64,000 nucleotides of DNA from Muscardinus avellanarius (GCA_963383645.1 OY726559.1:116925941-116989940); one strand, 5' to 3'; shown: positions 19,403-38,130, counted from the stretch's first letter. Numbers and translations are program-made. Notes: generated from the letters alone by a model not told the origin.

Positions 19403-19660
19403 CTCAGGCGCGCCGCGGACAGCCTGGGGAGGCCTCCCTGCTGCGGGCGCAGAGGTCCTTCCTCGCGGCTCAGGCGCGCCGCGGACAGCCCAGAGGGGCC
19501 TTCCTGCGGCGGCGCCGGGGTCCTACCTCGCGGCTCAGGCGCGCCGCGGACAGCCCGGCGGGGCTTCCCTGCCCTGAGCGCGGGGGTCCTTCCTCCCGGC
19601 TCAGGCGCGCCGCGGGCAGCCCGGTGGGCGCCGGGGTCCTTCCGTGCGGCTCTGCGCGCC
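19403..19660 (+). repeat. GC-rich tandem repeat, about 65-66 bp unit, four copies plus a degenerate fifth
   Basis: Copies start at 19403, 19469, 19534 and 19600 with CTCAGGCGCGCCGCGG, followed by a CAGCC-type segment and a GGTCCTTCCT-like end. A shortened copy begins near 19650. Each full copy carries the palindrome GGCGCGCC. The array ends just before the MRPL9 ATG. Confidence 0.85.
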
Positions 19661-19667
19661 CGCAGTC

Positions 19668-26015
<6,348 letters not shown>

Positions 26016-26354
26016 CCTGCCGTCCCTCTGAGACCACAGAGCAGAGCTGGCCAGCACCCGGCCTGCACTCCCAGCTCCGGCCACACACGGGCCTCTGACA
26101 ACGTGGAGACATCAGCCAACCCGATGCACAAAGCCTGACCCCGTGTTTGCGCCTCCGTCTTTGGCAGTCGCCACACCCAGCTTTGTTGCCGCAGGCCCTG
26201 CTCAGGAAGTTCCCGCCGCCGACATTGTGAGCTGGGCACCAGCGGGCGCTCTGGCCCCCACTGGGACTCACCGGAACAAATGCAAGAGCCAGTCTCATCT
26301 CTAGTACTTGACTTGTTTCCGTCGGCAAAACTGAAGACTTGTATATTAAGCAGA

Positions 26355-26360
26355 AATAAA
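26355..26360 (+). promoter_or_regulatory. MRPL9: MRPL9 polyadenylation signal
   Basis: AATAAA 340 bases after the stop, just before a forward SINE that begins near 26370. Confidence 0.8.
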
Positions 26361-26369
26361 GAGATGTGT

Positions 26370-26510
26370 CTTGCCAGGTGTGATGGCACACGCCTGGGAG
26401 GCCAGCCTAGGCAACTTGATGAGACCCCATCTCCAAAACAAAAATAAAAAGGTCTGGGGACATAGCTCAGGGGTAGAACGCCTCTGGGTTCAAGGCCCAG
26501 TACCACGCAC
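26370..26510 (+). mobile_element. Short forward SINE at the MRPL9 3' end
   Basis: Internally deleted copy starting GCCAGGTGTGATGGC right after the MRPL9 polyadenylation signal. Confidence 0.8.
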
Positions 26511-26779
26511 ATGTGCACGAAGAAATGTGGTCTTTGTAGTTGTTTCCGGGCTTACGTAGTCTGGGGATAGGAAATCCAGAGTGGGATGTCTTCTTGAGCA
26601 AAACTGACAAAGGCAGGGGTGGGGGGGATGCAAACTAGCAGAATCTGGATGAAACCTATCATACCATTAAAGACCCTGCAGACATTGAAAGGGAATCCTG
26701 TGGCTATACACAGACACTGGCACCTAGACAGAATGATCAAGTCCTTGAAAAGTAGTCACCACTAGACCAGTATGAGATT
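26511..26779. other. Unique stretch downstream of MRPL9
   Basis: No gene or known repeat recognised. Confidence 0.45.
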
Positions 26780-27870
26780 TTTTTGTTACTGGGGATTGAA
26801 CTCAGGCACTCTCCCTCGAGCTACACCCCCAGATCTATATATATATATATATTTTTTTTAATTTATCTGGAAAAAGGGTCTCACTAAGTTGCTGAGAGCC
26901 TCACCTAAGTAGCTGAGGCTGGCTTTGAACCTGCAATCCTCCCATCTCAGCCTCCCAAGTACTGGGATTATAAACCAGTAGCACCATACCCGGCTCTTAT
27001 TCTTTATTTTGAAACAGGGTCTCACTAATTTATGAAAGGCCTCACTAAGTAGCTGAGTGTGACTGTAAACCCAGATCCTCCTGTCTCAGTCTCCCAAGTA
27101 CTAGGATTGCAAGTTTGTGCCACCATGCGTGGCTCACCTATTTTATTTTTTATTTGGAAGAGGTCTTACTAGGTTGCTGAGGCTGACTTTGAACCTGTAA
27201 TCTTAGCCTCCCAAGTACCTGGATTACAAGCATGTACCACTACGCCTGGCTAGATCATTTGAGTAGCTCTATTGAAGAAATATTAATTCATAATTTTATT
27301 TTTATATTTATTTTTGTGTGTACTGTGGATGGAACCAAGGAGCATTCTGCCTCTGAGGTATACCCTCAGTCAGCCCTATTTTTTATTCTTTATTTTGAAA
27401 CAGGGTCTCACTGAGTTGCAAAGGGCCTAAGTATCTGAAGCTGGCTTAGAACCCAGATCCTCCTGTCTCAGCCTCCCAAATGCTGGGATTACAAGCATGC
27501 ACCAACATGCCTGGCTCCCTTTTTTTGTTTTGAAACCGGGTCTTGCTACGTTGCTTAGGTTGGCCACGAACCTGTGATCCTCCTGTCTAAGCCTCCCAAG
27601 TACTGGGATTACAAAAGTGCACCACCACGCCCGGCTCATCGTTTTAAACTCCCCAATCCCGGAGAAAGGAAATCCCCAGGTCCGTCTGATTTTGTTTTTG
27701 GTTTTTGTCTTTTGTTTGGGGACTGGAGGTGGACACCAAGGACATTCTACCTCCAAGCTACACCCCCAGCCCTATTTTGTTTTTATTTGGAACAGGATCT
27801 TGCTAAATTGCTGAGGCTGACTTTGAACCTGCGAGCCTCCAGCTCAGCCCACAGGTATTGCAATGACAGG
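26780..27870 (-). mobile_element. Reverse SINE array between MRPL9 and RIIAD1
   Basis: About six antisense B1-dID copies or fragments back to back (near 26780, 27000, 27140, 27315, 27520, 27715), with short AT repeats at 26837-26852. Confidence 0.83.
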
Positions 27871-28044
27871 AGTGCGCCCCCACACCCACTCCCACCACCT
27901 CTCTGGGCGTCCTGTCACCCCTGCTCTCAGTGAGCCTGGCCCCCCCACGTGGCCATCCCTGAGCCTGCGCCCGGCTTACCCATGCCCGCACTGTCTCTCT
28001 CGACGGTAAGGGCAGAGTCCTTTAGGCTCTCTGGAGGAACATAA

Positions 28045-28220
28045 TCACTTGGTTGAGACTGGAGGATCATGTTTCACAGACAGCCTCAGCTATTTAGTGA
28101 GGCCTTCCGCAACTTGGTGAGACCCTGTTTCAAAATAAAGAATAAAAAAATAGGGCAGGGGGTGTAGCTCGGAGGTTGAATGCCCCTGGGTTCCATCCCT
28201 GGACCCGCAAAAAGAAAAAA
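28045..28220 (+). mobile_element. Forward B1-dID SINE, 5'-truncated
   Basis: Starts within the left part at GAGACTGGAGGATCATG and ends CATCCCTGGACCCGC and A-run. Confidence 0.85.
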
Positions 28221-28815
28221 AATCCTTTGTGATTTTTCTAACCTCATGTAGCACATAAAGCACATTTACTCCAGCGTGCCCATCATTGCATTTATTCTTT
28301 TATTATTTATTTGGAGTCTCCTTCCATGACAGGCCTCAGCTGTCCTTTCGTTTCTACTTCCTTTAATGTGGGCCACCGCCTCCAAGCTTCCCAGAGCCAT
28401 CCTATATAGGATGTTGGTGACATCATGCGGGGTCCTTATCTGAGCATTAAGTCTGTACCAGAGAAACCACTCCCATGTCCTGTGCTACGTATCAGTGTTA
28501 TGTCCCACCTGCCTGATTCAGCACACTCAGAATCCAGCCTGCACCTGTAGGCTGGGTCCTCCAGGATACCCCAGGCACCGTTCCTGTCTCCTAGAGACCT
28601 TTCAGCTACTTTCTGATGGGCATAGCCCAGTTTCTGGCTTGGAGGTCCGAAGAGGAGGTGGGGCAGTCTTGAAGGAGTATATGTTGTCAGGCAGGGCAGA
28701 GGCCTCTGCCTACTTCAAGTGAAAAAGTAGCTATAGTCCTTAAGAGTTCTAGAAGTGAGCAATCTGGCAGGCTCAAAGGATGAAGGAGAATTTAAGAATT
28801 CAAAATTCAAAGTAT
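28221..28815. other. Unique intergenic DNA
   Basis: No exon or repeat family recognised. Confidence 0.45.
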
Positions 28816-28817
28816 CA

Positions 28818-29485
28818 CCGGGCGTGGTGGCGCACACTTGTAATCTCCGCGTTGGGGAGGCTGAGACCGGAGGATCGTAGTTCACGAACAGCCTCAGCTA
28901 CTTAGTGAGGCCCTGTTTTGAAATCAAGAATAAAAAATAGGGCAGGGAGTGTAGCTTGGAGGTAGAATGCCCTGGGTTCTACCCCTAGACTCGCAAAAAA
29001 AAAAAAAAAAAGATTAAAAGTATCAGCCAGGTACGGTAGCCCACACCTGTAGCCCCAGTATTGGGAGTTTGAGACAGGAGGATCACAGGTTCTAGGCCAT
29101 TCTCAGCAACCTGGCAAGACCCTGTTTCAAAACAAAAAAAGGACCTGGGTGTGGTGGTGCACACTTGTAATCCCAGCATTTGGGAGACTGAGACAGGAGG
29201 AACACGATTTACGGACAGCCTCAGCTACTTAGGCCCACCGCAACTTAGACCCTGTTTTACAATAAAGAATAAAAAACAGCAGGGGGTGTAGCTCAGAGAT
29301 AGAATGCCCCTGAGTTCCATCCCCAGGCCCACAAAAAATAAAATAAATAGGGCTGGGGGTATAGCTTGGAGATAGAATGCCCCTGGGTACCATCCCTAGT
29401 GCCAGGGGGAAAAAAAGGGTGGAGGGACTGAGCATATAGCTCAAAGGTAGAATGCTTCTGGGTTCAGTTCCTAGTACCACAAATA
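28818..29485 (+). mobile_element. Forward SINE chain
   Basis: Copies at about 28818-29000, 29025-29135 and 29140-29335, then two extra ID-like tails (29340-29400 and 29425-29485). Confidence 0.85.
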
Positions 29486-29624
29486 CAAGAAAAATCCACA
29501 TATATATAATAAATATTTTTTTTCCAAAGTATCAACCCTTGTGCCCCACTCTGTCTTCAGGGTCTCATGGACCTGCCAGAGGTCAGAATTCAAACTTCTT
29601 TGGAGCCCTTCTGTGTGTGTGTGT

Positions 29625-29780
29625 GTGTGTGTGTTACTGGGGATTGAACCCAGAGGCATTCTACCTCCAAATATACCCCCAGCCCAATTTTATTTATTTG
29701 GAAACAGGGTCTTGCTAAGTTGCAGAGGCTGGTTTTGAACCTGCTATTCTCCTGTCTCAGTGTGCCACCAGGCCTGGCTC
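29625..29780 (-). mobile_element. Reverse B1-dID SINE preceded by (TG)n
   Basis: (TG)n at 29612-29633 and an antisense copy ending GTGCCACCAGGCCTGGCT. Confidence 0.83.
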
Positions 29781-30549
29781 TTCTACTCCTGTGATTAAGT
29801 CCTGAGCCTACTCTCAGCTGGGTCCCCTGGCTGTAGGAGATCAGGGGCTGTCAAGAGTCTTAGTGGACCGTGGCCTCCCCCTGGGCCTCATCGTCTTTCT
29901 CCGGCTTATCGATTGCTTCCCATAGCAGCCATCCAGTGCCATTGATTGTTTTTATAAAATCAGATATATTTATGGAACCTGAAAGTACCGGGACTATAGG
30001 TGTGCACCACCACGCCCGGCTCATACCACACGTCCTTGGTCATGTGTAGTGAGTAGGTCACAGCACGCTGGGCCACTAACGCACGTCCCTCCTCCACGAC
30101 CCCATCCCATCAGCACAGCGTGAAGCTGCACTGAAGGCTGAGCAGGGCTGGCCGGGCCGTGGCCCACTGGCCGGCAGGTGGCCCCACCTCCGCTTAGAAC
30201 CGCATTTCTGCGCCCTTGGCTGCTGGTGCCGGTGGGACTACTCGGCAAGCCCCGTGTCGGAGAGCAGAGCGAAAGCTTCACCAGGTGTAGTCTCGGGATG
30301 GACAACAGGAGAAAGACAGGTGGGACTGGGCAGGAGGAAAGCCGGAGCTGCTGGGCCTGCAGGCTGTCCAGCAGGGGAGCTCAGCATGGAAGGTCCACAG
30401 AAGGTCCCGGAGGAGTCCAGATGGGAGCTGTCAGCCACCAAAACCCTCCCTGCCACCTTGGGTGTGGTACAGGGATGAGTACTTTGGTTCTGAAGAGTAT
30501 CTGGGCAGACACCATAGTGTGCACCACAGACCTTTAAACGTGAGTGGTG
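29781..30549. other. Unique intergenic DNA with a stray SINE end
   Basis: A 20-30 base SINE left end (GTGCACCACCACGCCCGGCT) lies near 30000. The rest is GC-rich unique DNA with open frames unlike known proteins. Confidence 0.45.
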
Positions 30550-31010
30550 GGGTGCGTGTTTGCGGTACTGTGATTGAACCCAGGCATTCTACCTCTGAGC
30601 TACACCCCCTGCCATAGTTTTTATTCTTTTTGAAACAGGGTCTCACTGAATTGTGGAGGGCCTCGCTAGATAGCTGAAGCTGCCCATGAACCACAATCCT
30701 CTGGTCTCAGCCTTCCGAATGCTGGGATTACAAGGGTGCACCACCATACCTGGCTCTGCTTTTTGGAAACGGTCTCACTGAGTTGCAAACAGCCTCGCTA
30801 AGTAGCTGAGGCTGTCCATGAGTCCATGATCCTCCTGTCTCAGCCTCCTGAATGCTGGGATTACAAGCATGCACCACCACGCCCAGCTCTTTATTTTATT
30901 TTTGAAACAGGGTCTTGCTAAACTGGTGAGAGTGCTACTTGCTGGTGCTGTCCTCGAACCTGTGATCCTCCTGTCTGCCTCCCAAGTACTGGGATTACAG
31001 GACTCCTTTT
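30550..31010 (-). mobile_element. Three reverse B1-dID SINEs or fragments
   Basis: Antisense copies near 30550-30755, 30756-30890 and 30891-31002. Confidence 0.84.
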
Positions 31011-31177
31011 GTTCTATCTCTCTTCCTTAGGGCTCCCCTCCCTGCTGAGCCAGTCTGGTATGTAGTGGCTAATGTACTTTATTGTCATGGGGTTACCAGC
31101 TAAAGGAAAGAACCACACGGCAATGTACTCCAAAGCCAAAAGCCGCTCGATACACATGACCAAGAATACGCCGTATG

Positions 31178-31960
31178 AGTCGGGCATGGTGGCGCCAGCT
31201 CTAATCCCAGTACTTGGAAGGCTGAGACAGGTGGATGCAGGTTTGAGGCCAGCCTCGGCAACTTAGCAAGGCCCTCTGCAATTTAAAAGACCTTATTTCA
31301 AAATAAATAAAAATAGCCAGGTGTGGTGGCCCACACTTGTAATCCCAGCATTCAGGAGGCTGAGACAGGACAATCGTGGTTCGCAGACAGCCTCAGCTAC
31401 TTAGGCCCTTTGCAACTCAGTGAGACCCTGTTCAAAGTAAAGAATGAAGCCGGGTGTGGTGGCGCACGCTTGTAATCCCCGCGCTTGGGAGGCAGAGACA
31501 GGAGGATCGCACGGGTTTGAATCCAGCCTCTCTGGCTTAAGAGACCCTGTTTCCAAATAAAAATATAAAATAGGTCTGGGAGTGTAGCCTGGAGGTAGAA
31601 GGGTTCCATCCCCAGTACCACCAAAAAAAAAAAAAAAAAAAAAAAAAAGAATATAGGGCTAAGGGTGTAGCTTGGGGGTAGAATGCCTCTGGGTTTCATC
31701 CCTAGTACCATAATAAATAAATATAAAGAGGGCTGGAGCCGGGCGTGGTGGTAAATGCTTGTAATCCCCGCGCTTGGGAGGCTGAGACAGGAGGATCACA
31801 CGGGTTCAAAGCCAGCCTCAGCTATTTAGTGAGGCTCAGCAACTTAGTGAGACCCTGTTTCCAAATAAAGTATAAATTTTAAAAAATAATAAAGAGGGCT
31901 GGAGGTGTGGCTTAGAAGTAGAACGCACCTGGATCCTCTCTCCAGTACGCTGTGCGTCCT
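31178..31960 (+). mobile_element. Forward SINE chain
   Basis: Left monomers near 31178-31310 and 31314-31445, a GGCTTAAG-subtype copy at 31447-31625 with a 26-base A run, an ID tail, and a full copy from 31735 to about 31950. Confidence 0.85.
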
Positions 31961-31964
31961 GCAT

Positions 31965-32090
31965 TTTACTTTTGAAACTGTATTGTAATTCTCTCTGTAC
32001 CTGTCTTTATTCACTGGAATATGAGCTCCTTGGGGAATGAGTATACGCCAGGACTTTGCATCTTACCCTGTCACAGGACCGACCCGTGAC
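31965..32090 (+). repeat. Possible L2/CR1 3'-end remnant
   Basis: CACTGGAATATGAGCTCCTT followed by a degenerate GGACTTTGCATCTTACC resembles the LINE-2 3' terminus. Confidence 0.45.
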
Positions 32091-32489
32091 GTAGAGTAGC
32101 TCGAAGGCTCCGCTCTGTACAACACGTGTAGGAGGGAAAAGTCGGCGGTGCTCATTGAAAAAGCGCTGCCCAGACGAGGCCCTGGCTTCTGCAACCGCTG
32201 GTGCAACTTCCCCAGGACGCCAATGAGTCCTACTTCCCATGCCAGCCCAGTTTCCTCCGCCCTGTCAGTCCTGTCCGTGTGCGATGTCCACGAGGGGGCA
32301 GCACAGGCCGGCCAGCGGGGGAGTGCCCCGCCTGCTCAGGGACAAGGACTCTGACCAGGCTGAGCCTGCGGGAACCCCTATTAGCGCTGCCCTTGCTCTC
32401 CAGGCCCAGTCTGAGCAGCCATTCCAAGAAGTTGTAAAAACTTTGTAAGCCTAAACGGAAAAATAGATGAACATAAAGGAGACAAAAAT
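32091..32489. other. Unique intergenic DNA
   Basis: GC-rich, non-repetitive; no gene recognised. Confidence 0.45.
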
Positions 32490-32603
32490 AAGCCAGACGT
32501 GCTGGCTATGCCCCCAGTATTTGAGAGGCTGAGACAGGAGGATCGCGGTTCGCGGCCAGCCTCAGCTACTTAGTGAGGCCCTTTGGAACTCAGTGAGGTC
32601 CTG

Positions 32604-32634
<31 letters not shown>

Positions 32635-32715
32635 CTAAAATATAGGGCTGGGGTTGTAGCTTAGAGATAGAATGCCCTTGGGTTCCATCCCCAGTTCTGG
32701 AAAAAAAGGAAGGGA
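32490..32715 (+). mobile_element. Forward B1-dID SINE
   Basis: AGCCAGACGTGCTGGC through CATCCCCAGTTCTGG and A-run, followed by GGGA/GGAT simple repeats to about 32758. Confidence 0.85.
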
Positions 32716-32758
32716 GGGAGGGAGGGGAGGAGGAAGGGATGGATGGGTGGATGGATGA

Positions 32759-33344
32759 ATATCAGATCACTGGTACCAAGGCCCCTCTCCACCCGCCCGG
32801 TTCCCGTGAGCGCCCCGCGCTGTCCCGGCCCTCCCCACCGAGGTTGTTCGCATTGTTAATATCAAACCCAGCCGCAGAGCCTCGGGAACCTTCGGGCCTA
32901 AAGCCAGCCCTGCGCTCCCCGCTCAACTCCTGCCCTTCTCTAACTGATGAGCCATCAGCACTTGGCCACGCAAGAAACCTGGGAGTCACTCTAGAATCCA
33001 CCCTTCTGTAACTACCCTCTGTCCAAATCCCAGTTCTGTCAGTCTGAGCTCAGAATCCGGCTCCTCCATCCGCCGCCACCACAGAGATCAGCTTTGCAGC
33101 TGCGCCCCGCCCTCCATCGTCCAGCCCACCACCACCCGGCCTCCATCGTCCAGCCCACCAACACCCGGCCTGGCCAGGAATCATGAGGTCACGGGAGAAT
33201 GGCAGACAGTGACAGTGGGATAAGACACAAAACGGGGGGCTGATGGAAACCGAGAAGGGGAATGGAGATTTATATATAAGTAAATATTTATACAATATGA
33301 ATACTGTATAAATATATACTATTACTATATTAATAATTTATATA
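32759..33344. other. Unique intergenic DNA
   Basis: Part near 32960-33010 (GAAACCTGGGAGTCACTC) resembles an ancient repeat whose family I cannot name. CCAGCCCACCACCACCCGGC-type units at about 33119-33170 form a 2-copy tandem repeat. AT-rich end. Confidence 0.4.
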
Positions 33345-33965
33345 TATTTTGCAGGTCTGAGGATGGAACCCAGGGGCATTCGATCTCCGAGCTATACCCC
33401 CCAGCCCTATTTTTAAAATTCTTTTATTTGGAAACAGGGTCTCACTGTTGCAGAGGGCCTCACTAAATAGCTGAGGCTGGCCGTGAACCGCGATCCTCCG
33501 GTCTCAGCCTCCCAAATGCTGGGATTACAAGCCTGTGCCACCATGCCCAGCTATATATCTATATGTATGTAAATTTTAGTGATGCTCAGGGGCTTGAACC
33601 ACCCAGGGGTATTCTACCCCCAGACCATTTTATATCTATGTGTTTATTTATTTGATACTGGGGATTGAACCCAGAGGCATTCTACCTCCAAGCTACATCC
33701 CCAGCCTGATTTTATTTCTTATTTGGAAACAGGGTCTCACCAAGTTACTGAGAGCCTAACCTGTCAGGGCTGGCTTCAAACCTGAGTTCCTCCTATCTCA
33801 GCCTTCCAAGTATTAGGATTACAAGCGTGTGCCACCACGCCCAGCCATTTTAATTGATTGGGAAATGAGGCCTCCTTAAATGGCTGAGAAGCTCACTAAA
33901 TTGCTGAGGCTGCTTCAAACCTGTGTTCTCCTGTCTCAGTCTCCCATAATGGCATCACAGACATG
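33345..33965 (-). mobile_element. Reverse SINE array
   Basis: Antisense copies near 33350-33555, 33570-33640, 33655-33850 and a diverged one to about 33965. Confidence 0.82.
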
Positions 33966-34057
33966 CTTCTTGATGCTCCACTAAAATATTTGCTGCTGTT
34001 GTTTTGGTCCTGGGGGTTGAACTCAGGGGCATGCCAACTCTGAACCTCACCACAGCC

Positions 34058-34070
34058 ATATATATACATA

Positions 34071-34128
<58 letters not shown>

Positions 34129-34156
34129 TACATACACACATATATATGCATATATT

Positions 34157-34202
<46 letters not shown>
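34058..34202. repeat. Long alternating AT/AC microsatellite
   Basis: About 145 bases of (AT)n broken in the middle by ACACACATAC and GTGTGTATAT blocks, making the tract nearly self-complementary. Confidence 0.95.
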
Positions 34203-34204
<2 letters not shown>

Positions 34205-34575
34205 GTACTGGGGATGGAACCCAGAGGGGCAAGATTCTACCTCGAGCTACACCACCAGTCCTTTTTATTCTTTATTTTGTTGAGGCTGGCTTCAAACCGC
34301 AATCCTCCTGTCTCAGCCTCCCAAATGCTAGAATTACAAGCATGCGCCACCACGCCCAGCCTTAGCACAGGTTTGAAGCCAGCCTCAGCTACTTAGTGAG
34401 GCTCTCAGCAACTTAGCGAGAACCTGTTTCCAAATAAAATGTAAAAATAGGTCTGGGAGTGTAGTCTGGAGGTAGAAAAGCCCCTGGGTTCTATCCATCC
34501 CCACTTTAAAAAAAAAAAAATCAGCCTGGGGTGTAGCTCAGAGATAGAATGACCCTGGGTTCAGTTCTCAGTACT
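34203..34575. mobile_element. Reverse SINE followed by forward SINE
   Basis: Antisense copy at 34203-34362, then a forward copy from about 34365 and a lone ID tail at 34520-34575. Confidence 0.82.
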
Positions 34576-34639
34576 GAAAAAGAGGAAGAGAAAGAAACAA
34601 AAGAAAGCAAAATTTGTCTTCTTCTTAGAAACCCTTTCT

Positions 34640-34838
34640 CTTTCTCTTTCTTTCTTTCTTTTTTTTTTTTTTGGTGCTGGGATTGAACCAGGGATGTTCT
34701 ACACTCCTAACCTTACTTTATTATAGTTTATTATTTACTTGTTATTCTTAATATTGAGGATGGAGCCCAGGGACATTCTACCTCTGAGCTATACCCCCAG
34801 CCCTATTTTTTATTTTATTTTTAAAAACATTATTATTA

Positions 34839-34880
<42 letters not shown>

Positions 34881-35815
34881 TTGGTGGTACTGGGGTTCCT
34901 GGAAGCCCTTCTACCTCCGGGCTATGCTCCCAGACCTATTTTTACATTTTTAAAATTTTATTTGGAAACTGGGTCTCCTAAGCCAGCGCGTGCGGCTGGC
35001 TTCGAACCTGCACGATCCTCCTGTCTCTGCCTCCCAAGCGCGAAGATTACAAGTGTGCGCCACCATGCCCGGCAAAACTTATTTTTTTTTTTTGCGGTAC
35101 TGCGAATGGAACCCAGGGGCATTCTACCTCTGAGCTATACTCCAGGCTTATTTTTTAATTTTTTTTTTTTTTTGTGGTATCGGAATGGATCCCAGAGGCT
35201 ATCTACCTCTGATCTATACTCCCAGACCTATTTTATATTTTATTTGGAAACAGGATCTCACTAAATTGCTGAGAGTCTTAGTAGCTGAGGCTGGCTTCGA
35301 ACCTACGTGATCCTCCTGTCTCAGCCTCCCAAGTACCGGGATTACAAGCGTGCACTACCATGCCTGGCTCCCAGGCCTATTTTTTATTCTTTATTTTGAG
35401 ACAGGGTCTGACTAAGTTGCAAATGGCCTAAGGAGCTGAGGCTGTCCATGAACTGCAATCCTCCTGTCTCAGCCTACACATGCTGGGATTACAAGTGTGC
35501 ACCACCATGCCTGCCATATTTATTTATTTATTTATTTATTTAATTTATTTATATTTTTGTGGCATCGGGAATTGTACCCAGGGGCATGCTACCTCTGAGA
35601 TACACCCCAGCCCTATTTTTTATTCTTTATTTTGAAACAGGGTCTCACTGAGTTGCAGAGGGCCTCACCAAGTAGCTGAGGCTGGCTACAATCCTCCTTT
35701 CTCAGCCTCCTAAGTACTGGGATTACAAGCATGCACCACCACGCCCGGCTCTATTATTTTTATTTTGAAATAAGGTCTGAGTTGCTGAGGACCTCACTGA
35801 GTCGCTGAAGCTGGC
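34640..35815 (-). mobile_element. Reverse SINE array with (ATT)n
   Basis: (TTTC)n near 34640, fragments near 34675 and 34750, (ATT)n at 34829-34881, a GGCTTAAG-subtype copy at 34882-35075, then four more antisense copies, with (TTTA)n at 35517-35543. Confidence 0.84.
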
Positions 35816-36484
35816 CCTGACCCACCTTTTACCTATAGCTCACAAACACAGGCTGCCTCTAGCCGCAGGAAGGCCGGGAGAGCGGGGAATGTCATTGCTA
35901 TGCTTGACCTGGGTCCAGGGAGATGAACGCTTGAGGCTGAGCCCAGAACTGCCCCCAACAGACCTGGAGTCCTTCAGCAAGGAAGAAAGGAGTGAAGAGG
36001 ACGACGTCCCGGGTGGGCAGAGGGGATCAGCTGGGCGCTCTGACCATCCCCACCCTGCCACGGCTCCCACGCTGTTCTGGACCATCGCAGGCCGGCGTCC
36101 GCAAGCTCTCCCTCGCCGTTCTTCTCCCTCTTCCTTGGGTCCCTGCTTGTCACAGGCACCCCACACACACACACTGGAGCAGCCCAGGGCACCCTGGCTC
36201 CCACAGACGCCCGCCGAGCGCGGCTCTGACCCGACGCTGCTGGGACTCCACGCTGACCAAGGGAGCTCTCCAGGCTTGGGCCTGCTCTCAGGAAGCCGCC
36301 AGTCTAATAGGTGAGTACGCAGGCAGGCGAGGCTGCAGGAGGCCGTTCCCCCCAGCACACAGCCCTACCCCAGCACCCAGCACCAGGTCCACATCAAGTA
36401 GAAGCCCTGTGACCGTGTTTTAAAATCCCTTTTCCTAGGCAGGCTTCAAAACGTTTATGTATTCATTTTGGTTTTTGTTTGTTT
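35816..36484. other. Unique GC-rich intergenic DNA
   Basis: Open frames exist on both strands but none has a recognisable domain; no splice-linked exon was seen. Confidence 0.45.
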
Positions 36485-37010
36485 GGTGGTACTGGGAGTG
36501 GAACACAGAGGCTTTCTACCTCCGGGCTATACTCCCAGACCTATTTTCTATCTTATTTGGAAACAGGGTCTCACTAAGTAGCTGAGGCTGACTTTGAATC
36601 TGTGCGATCCTCCTGTCTCAGCTTCCCAAGCACGGGGATTACAAGTGTGCGCCACCACGCCCGGCTCTATGTATTCATTTTGAACCAGGGACATAACTGT
36701 AATCCCAGTACTTGGGAGGCTGAGACAGGAAGATCACAGGTTCGAGGACAGCCTCAGCAAGTAGTGAGACTCACCAACCTAGTGAGACCATTTCAAAATA
36801 AAAATTAAGCTGGGCGTGGTGGCGCATGCTTGTAATCCCCGCACTTGGGAGGCTGAGACAGGAGGATCGTACAGGTTCAAAGCCAGCCTTAGCTCTTAGT
36901 GAGGCTCTCAGCAACTTAGTGAGACCCTGTTTCCAAATAAAATATAAAATAGGTCTGGGAGTATAGCCCCGAGGTAGAAAGCCCCTGGGTTCCACCCCCA
37001 GTACCACAAA

Positions 37011-37045
<35 letters not shown>

Positions 37046-37612
37046 AATAGGAGCCAGGACTGGTGGCATACGTCTGTAATCCCAGTACTTGGGTGGCTGA
37101 GATAAAAGGATTGAAGGTTTGAAGCCAGCCTCTGCAACTAGTGATACCCTGTTTCTAAATAAAAAATAAAATAAGAGCCAGGCATGGTGGTACACACTTA
37201 TAATCCTAGCATTTGGAAGGCTGAAACAGGAGGATCGTGGTTCGCAGACAGCCTCAGCTCTTAATGAGGCCCTTTGCAACTCAGTGAGACCCTATTTCAA
37301 AATAAAGAAGAAAAAATAGTTCTGGTGGGGTGTAGCTTGGTAACTTGGAGATAGAATGCCCTTGAGTTCCATCCCCAGTACTGCCAAAAAAATAAAAATA
37401 AAAGAATAAAAAAATAGGGCTGGGGGTGGAACTTGGTGGTAGAATGCCCCTGGGTTCCATCCCCAATACCACAAAGAAAAATGTTTATCATTAAGCTGAC
37501 ATGGTGGTACACACCTGTAATCCCAGTATTTGGGAGGCTGAGACAAGAGGATCTCAGGTTCAAGGCCAGCCTCAGCAACTTGGTGAGACTCTCAGAAACT
37601 AAATGAGACTGT

Positions 37613-37620
<8 letters not shown>
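36485..37620. mobile_element. SINE array: one reverse, then several forward copies
   Basis: Reverse copy 36485-36665; forward copies near 36690-36800, 36810-37010 (ending in about nine AAAT units), 37050-37165, 37175-37385, an ID tail at 37418-37475 and 37495-37615. Confidence 0.84.

Positions 37621-37678
<58 letters not shown>
37616..37678 (+). repeat. (GA)n microsatellite
   Basis: About 31 GA units inside a SINE, between its left part and its ID tail. Confidence 0.95.
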
Positions 37679-37680
<2 letters not shown>

Positions 37681-37944
37681 ACACATGCATTACCTGGTGG
37701 GTGTAGCTCAGAGGCAAAACACCTCTGGGTTCCCAGTACCAAGCAGATGAGCTCTGCCCCGCTGGAGCCACTGTGGTCCCCACCCATGTTCTTTGCCTGC
37801 GGGAACAGCCCTTGCTGCCAGGGAGTGGAGACAGGCCTGCTGCCCACAGGGCAGATGTGTGGGCGGGGCCCCAGCCAGGCAGGTGTCCCTGGGTTCCCAC
37901 AGAAACCCAGTGGGGAGCAGGAAGGCATTTTCCCCCTGGTTCTG

Positions 37945-37987
37945 GGTACTGGGGATAGAACCCAGGGGCATTCTACCCCCAGCCTTA

Positions 37988-38031
<44 letters not shown>

Positions 38032-38130
38032 TTGAGTTTGAAACAGGGTCTCATTGAGTTGCAAAGGGCCTAAGGAGCTGAGGCTGTCCTCGAACCCGGA
38101 TCCTCCTGTCTCAGCCTCCCAAGCCATTTT
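37945..38130 (-). mobile_element. Reverse SINE with (ATT)n
   Basis: Antisense ID-like part, about 14 ATT units at 37989-38031, then the left part to CAGCCTCCCAAG. Confidence 0.83.

Noticed and set aside
19403..19660. Regular 65-base repeats as a CRISPR array
   Set aside because: The whole unit repeats, with no unique spacers, and this is a vertebrate genome.
35840..36423. Overlapping 140-170-residue frames on both strands in unique DNA
   Set aside because: No recognisable domain, no flanking splice-linked exons and low-complexity composition; treated as chance frames.
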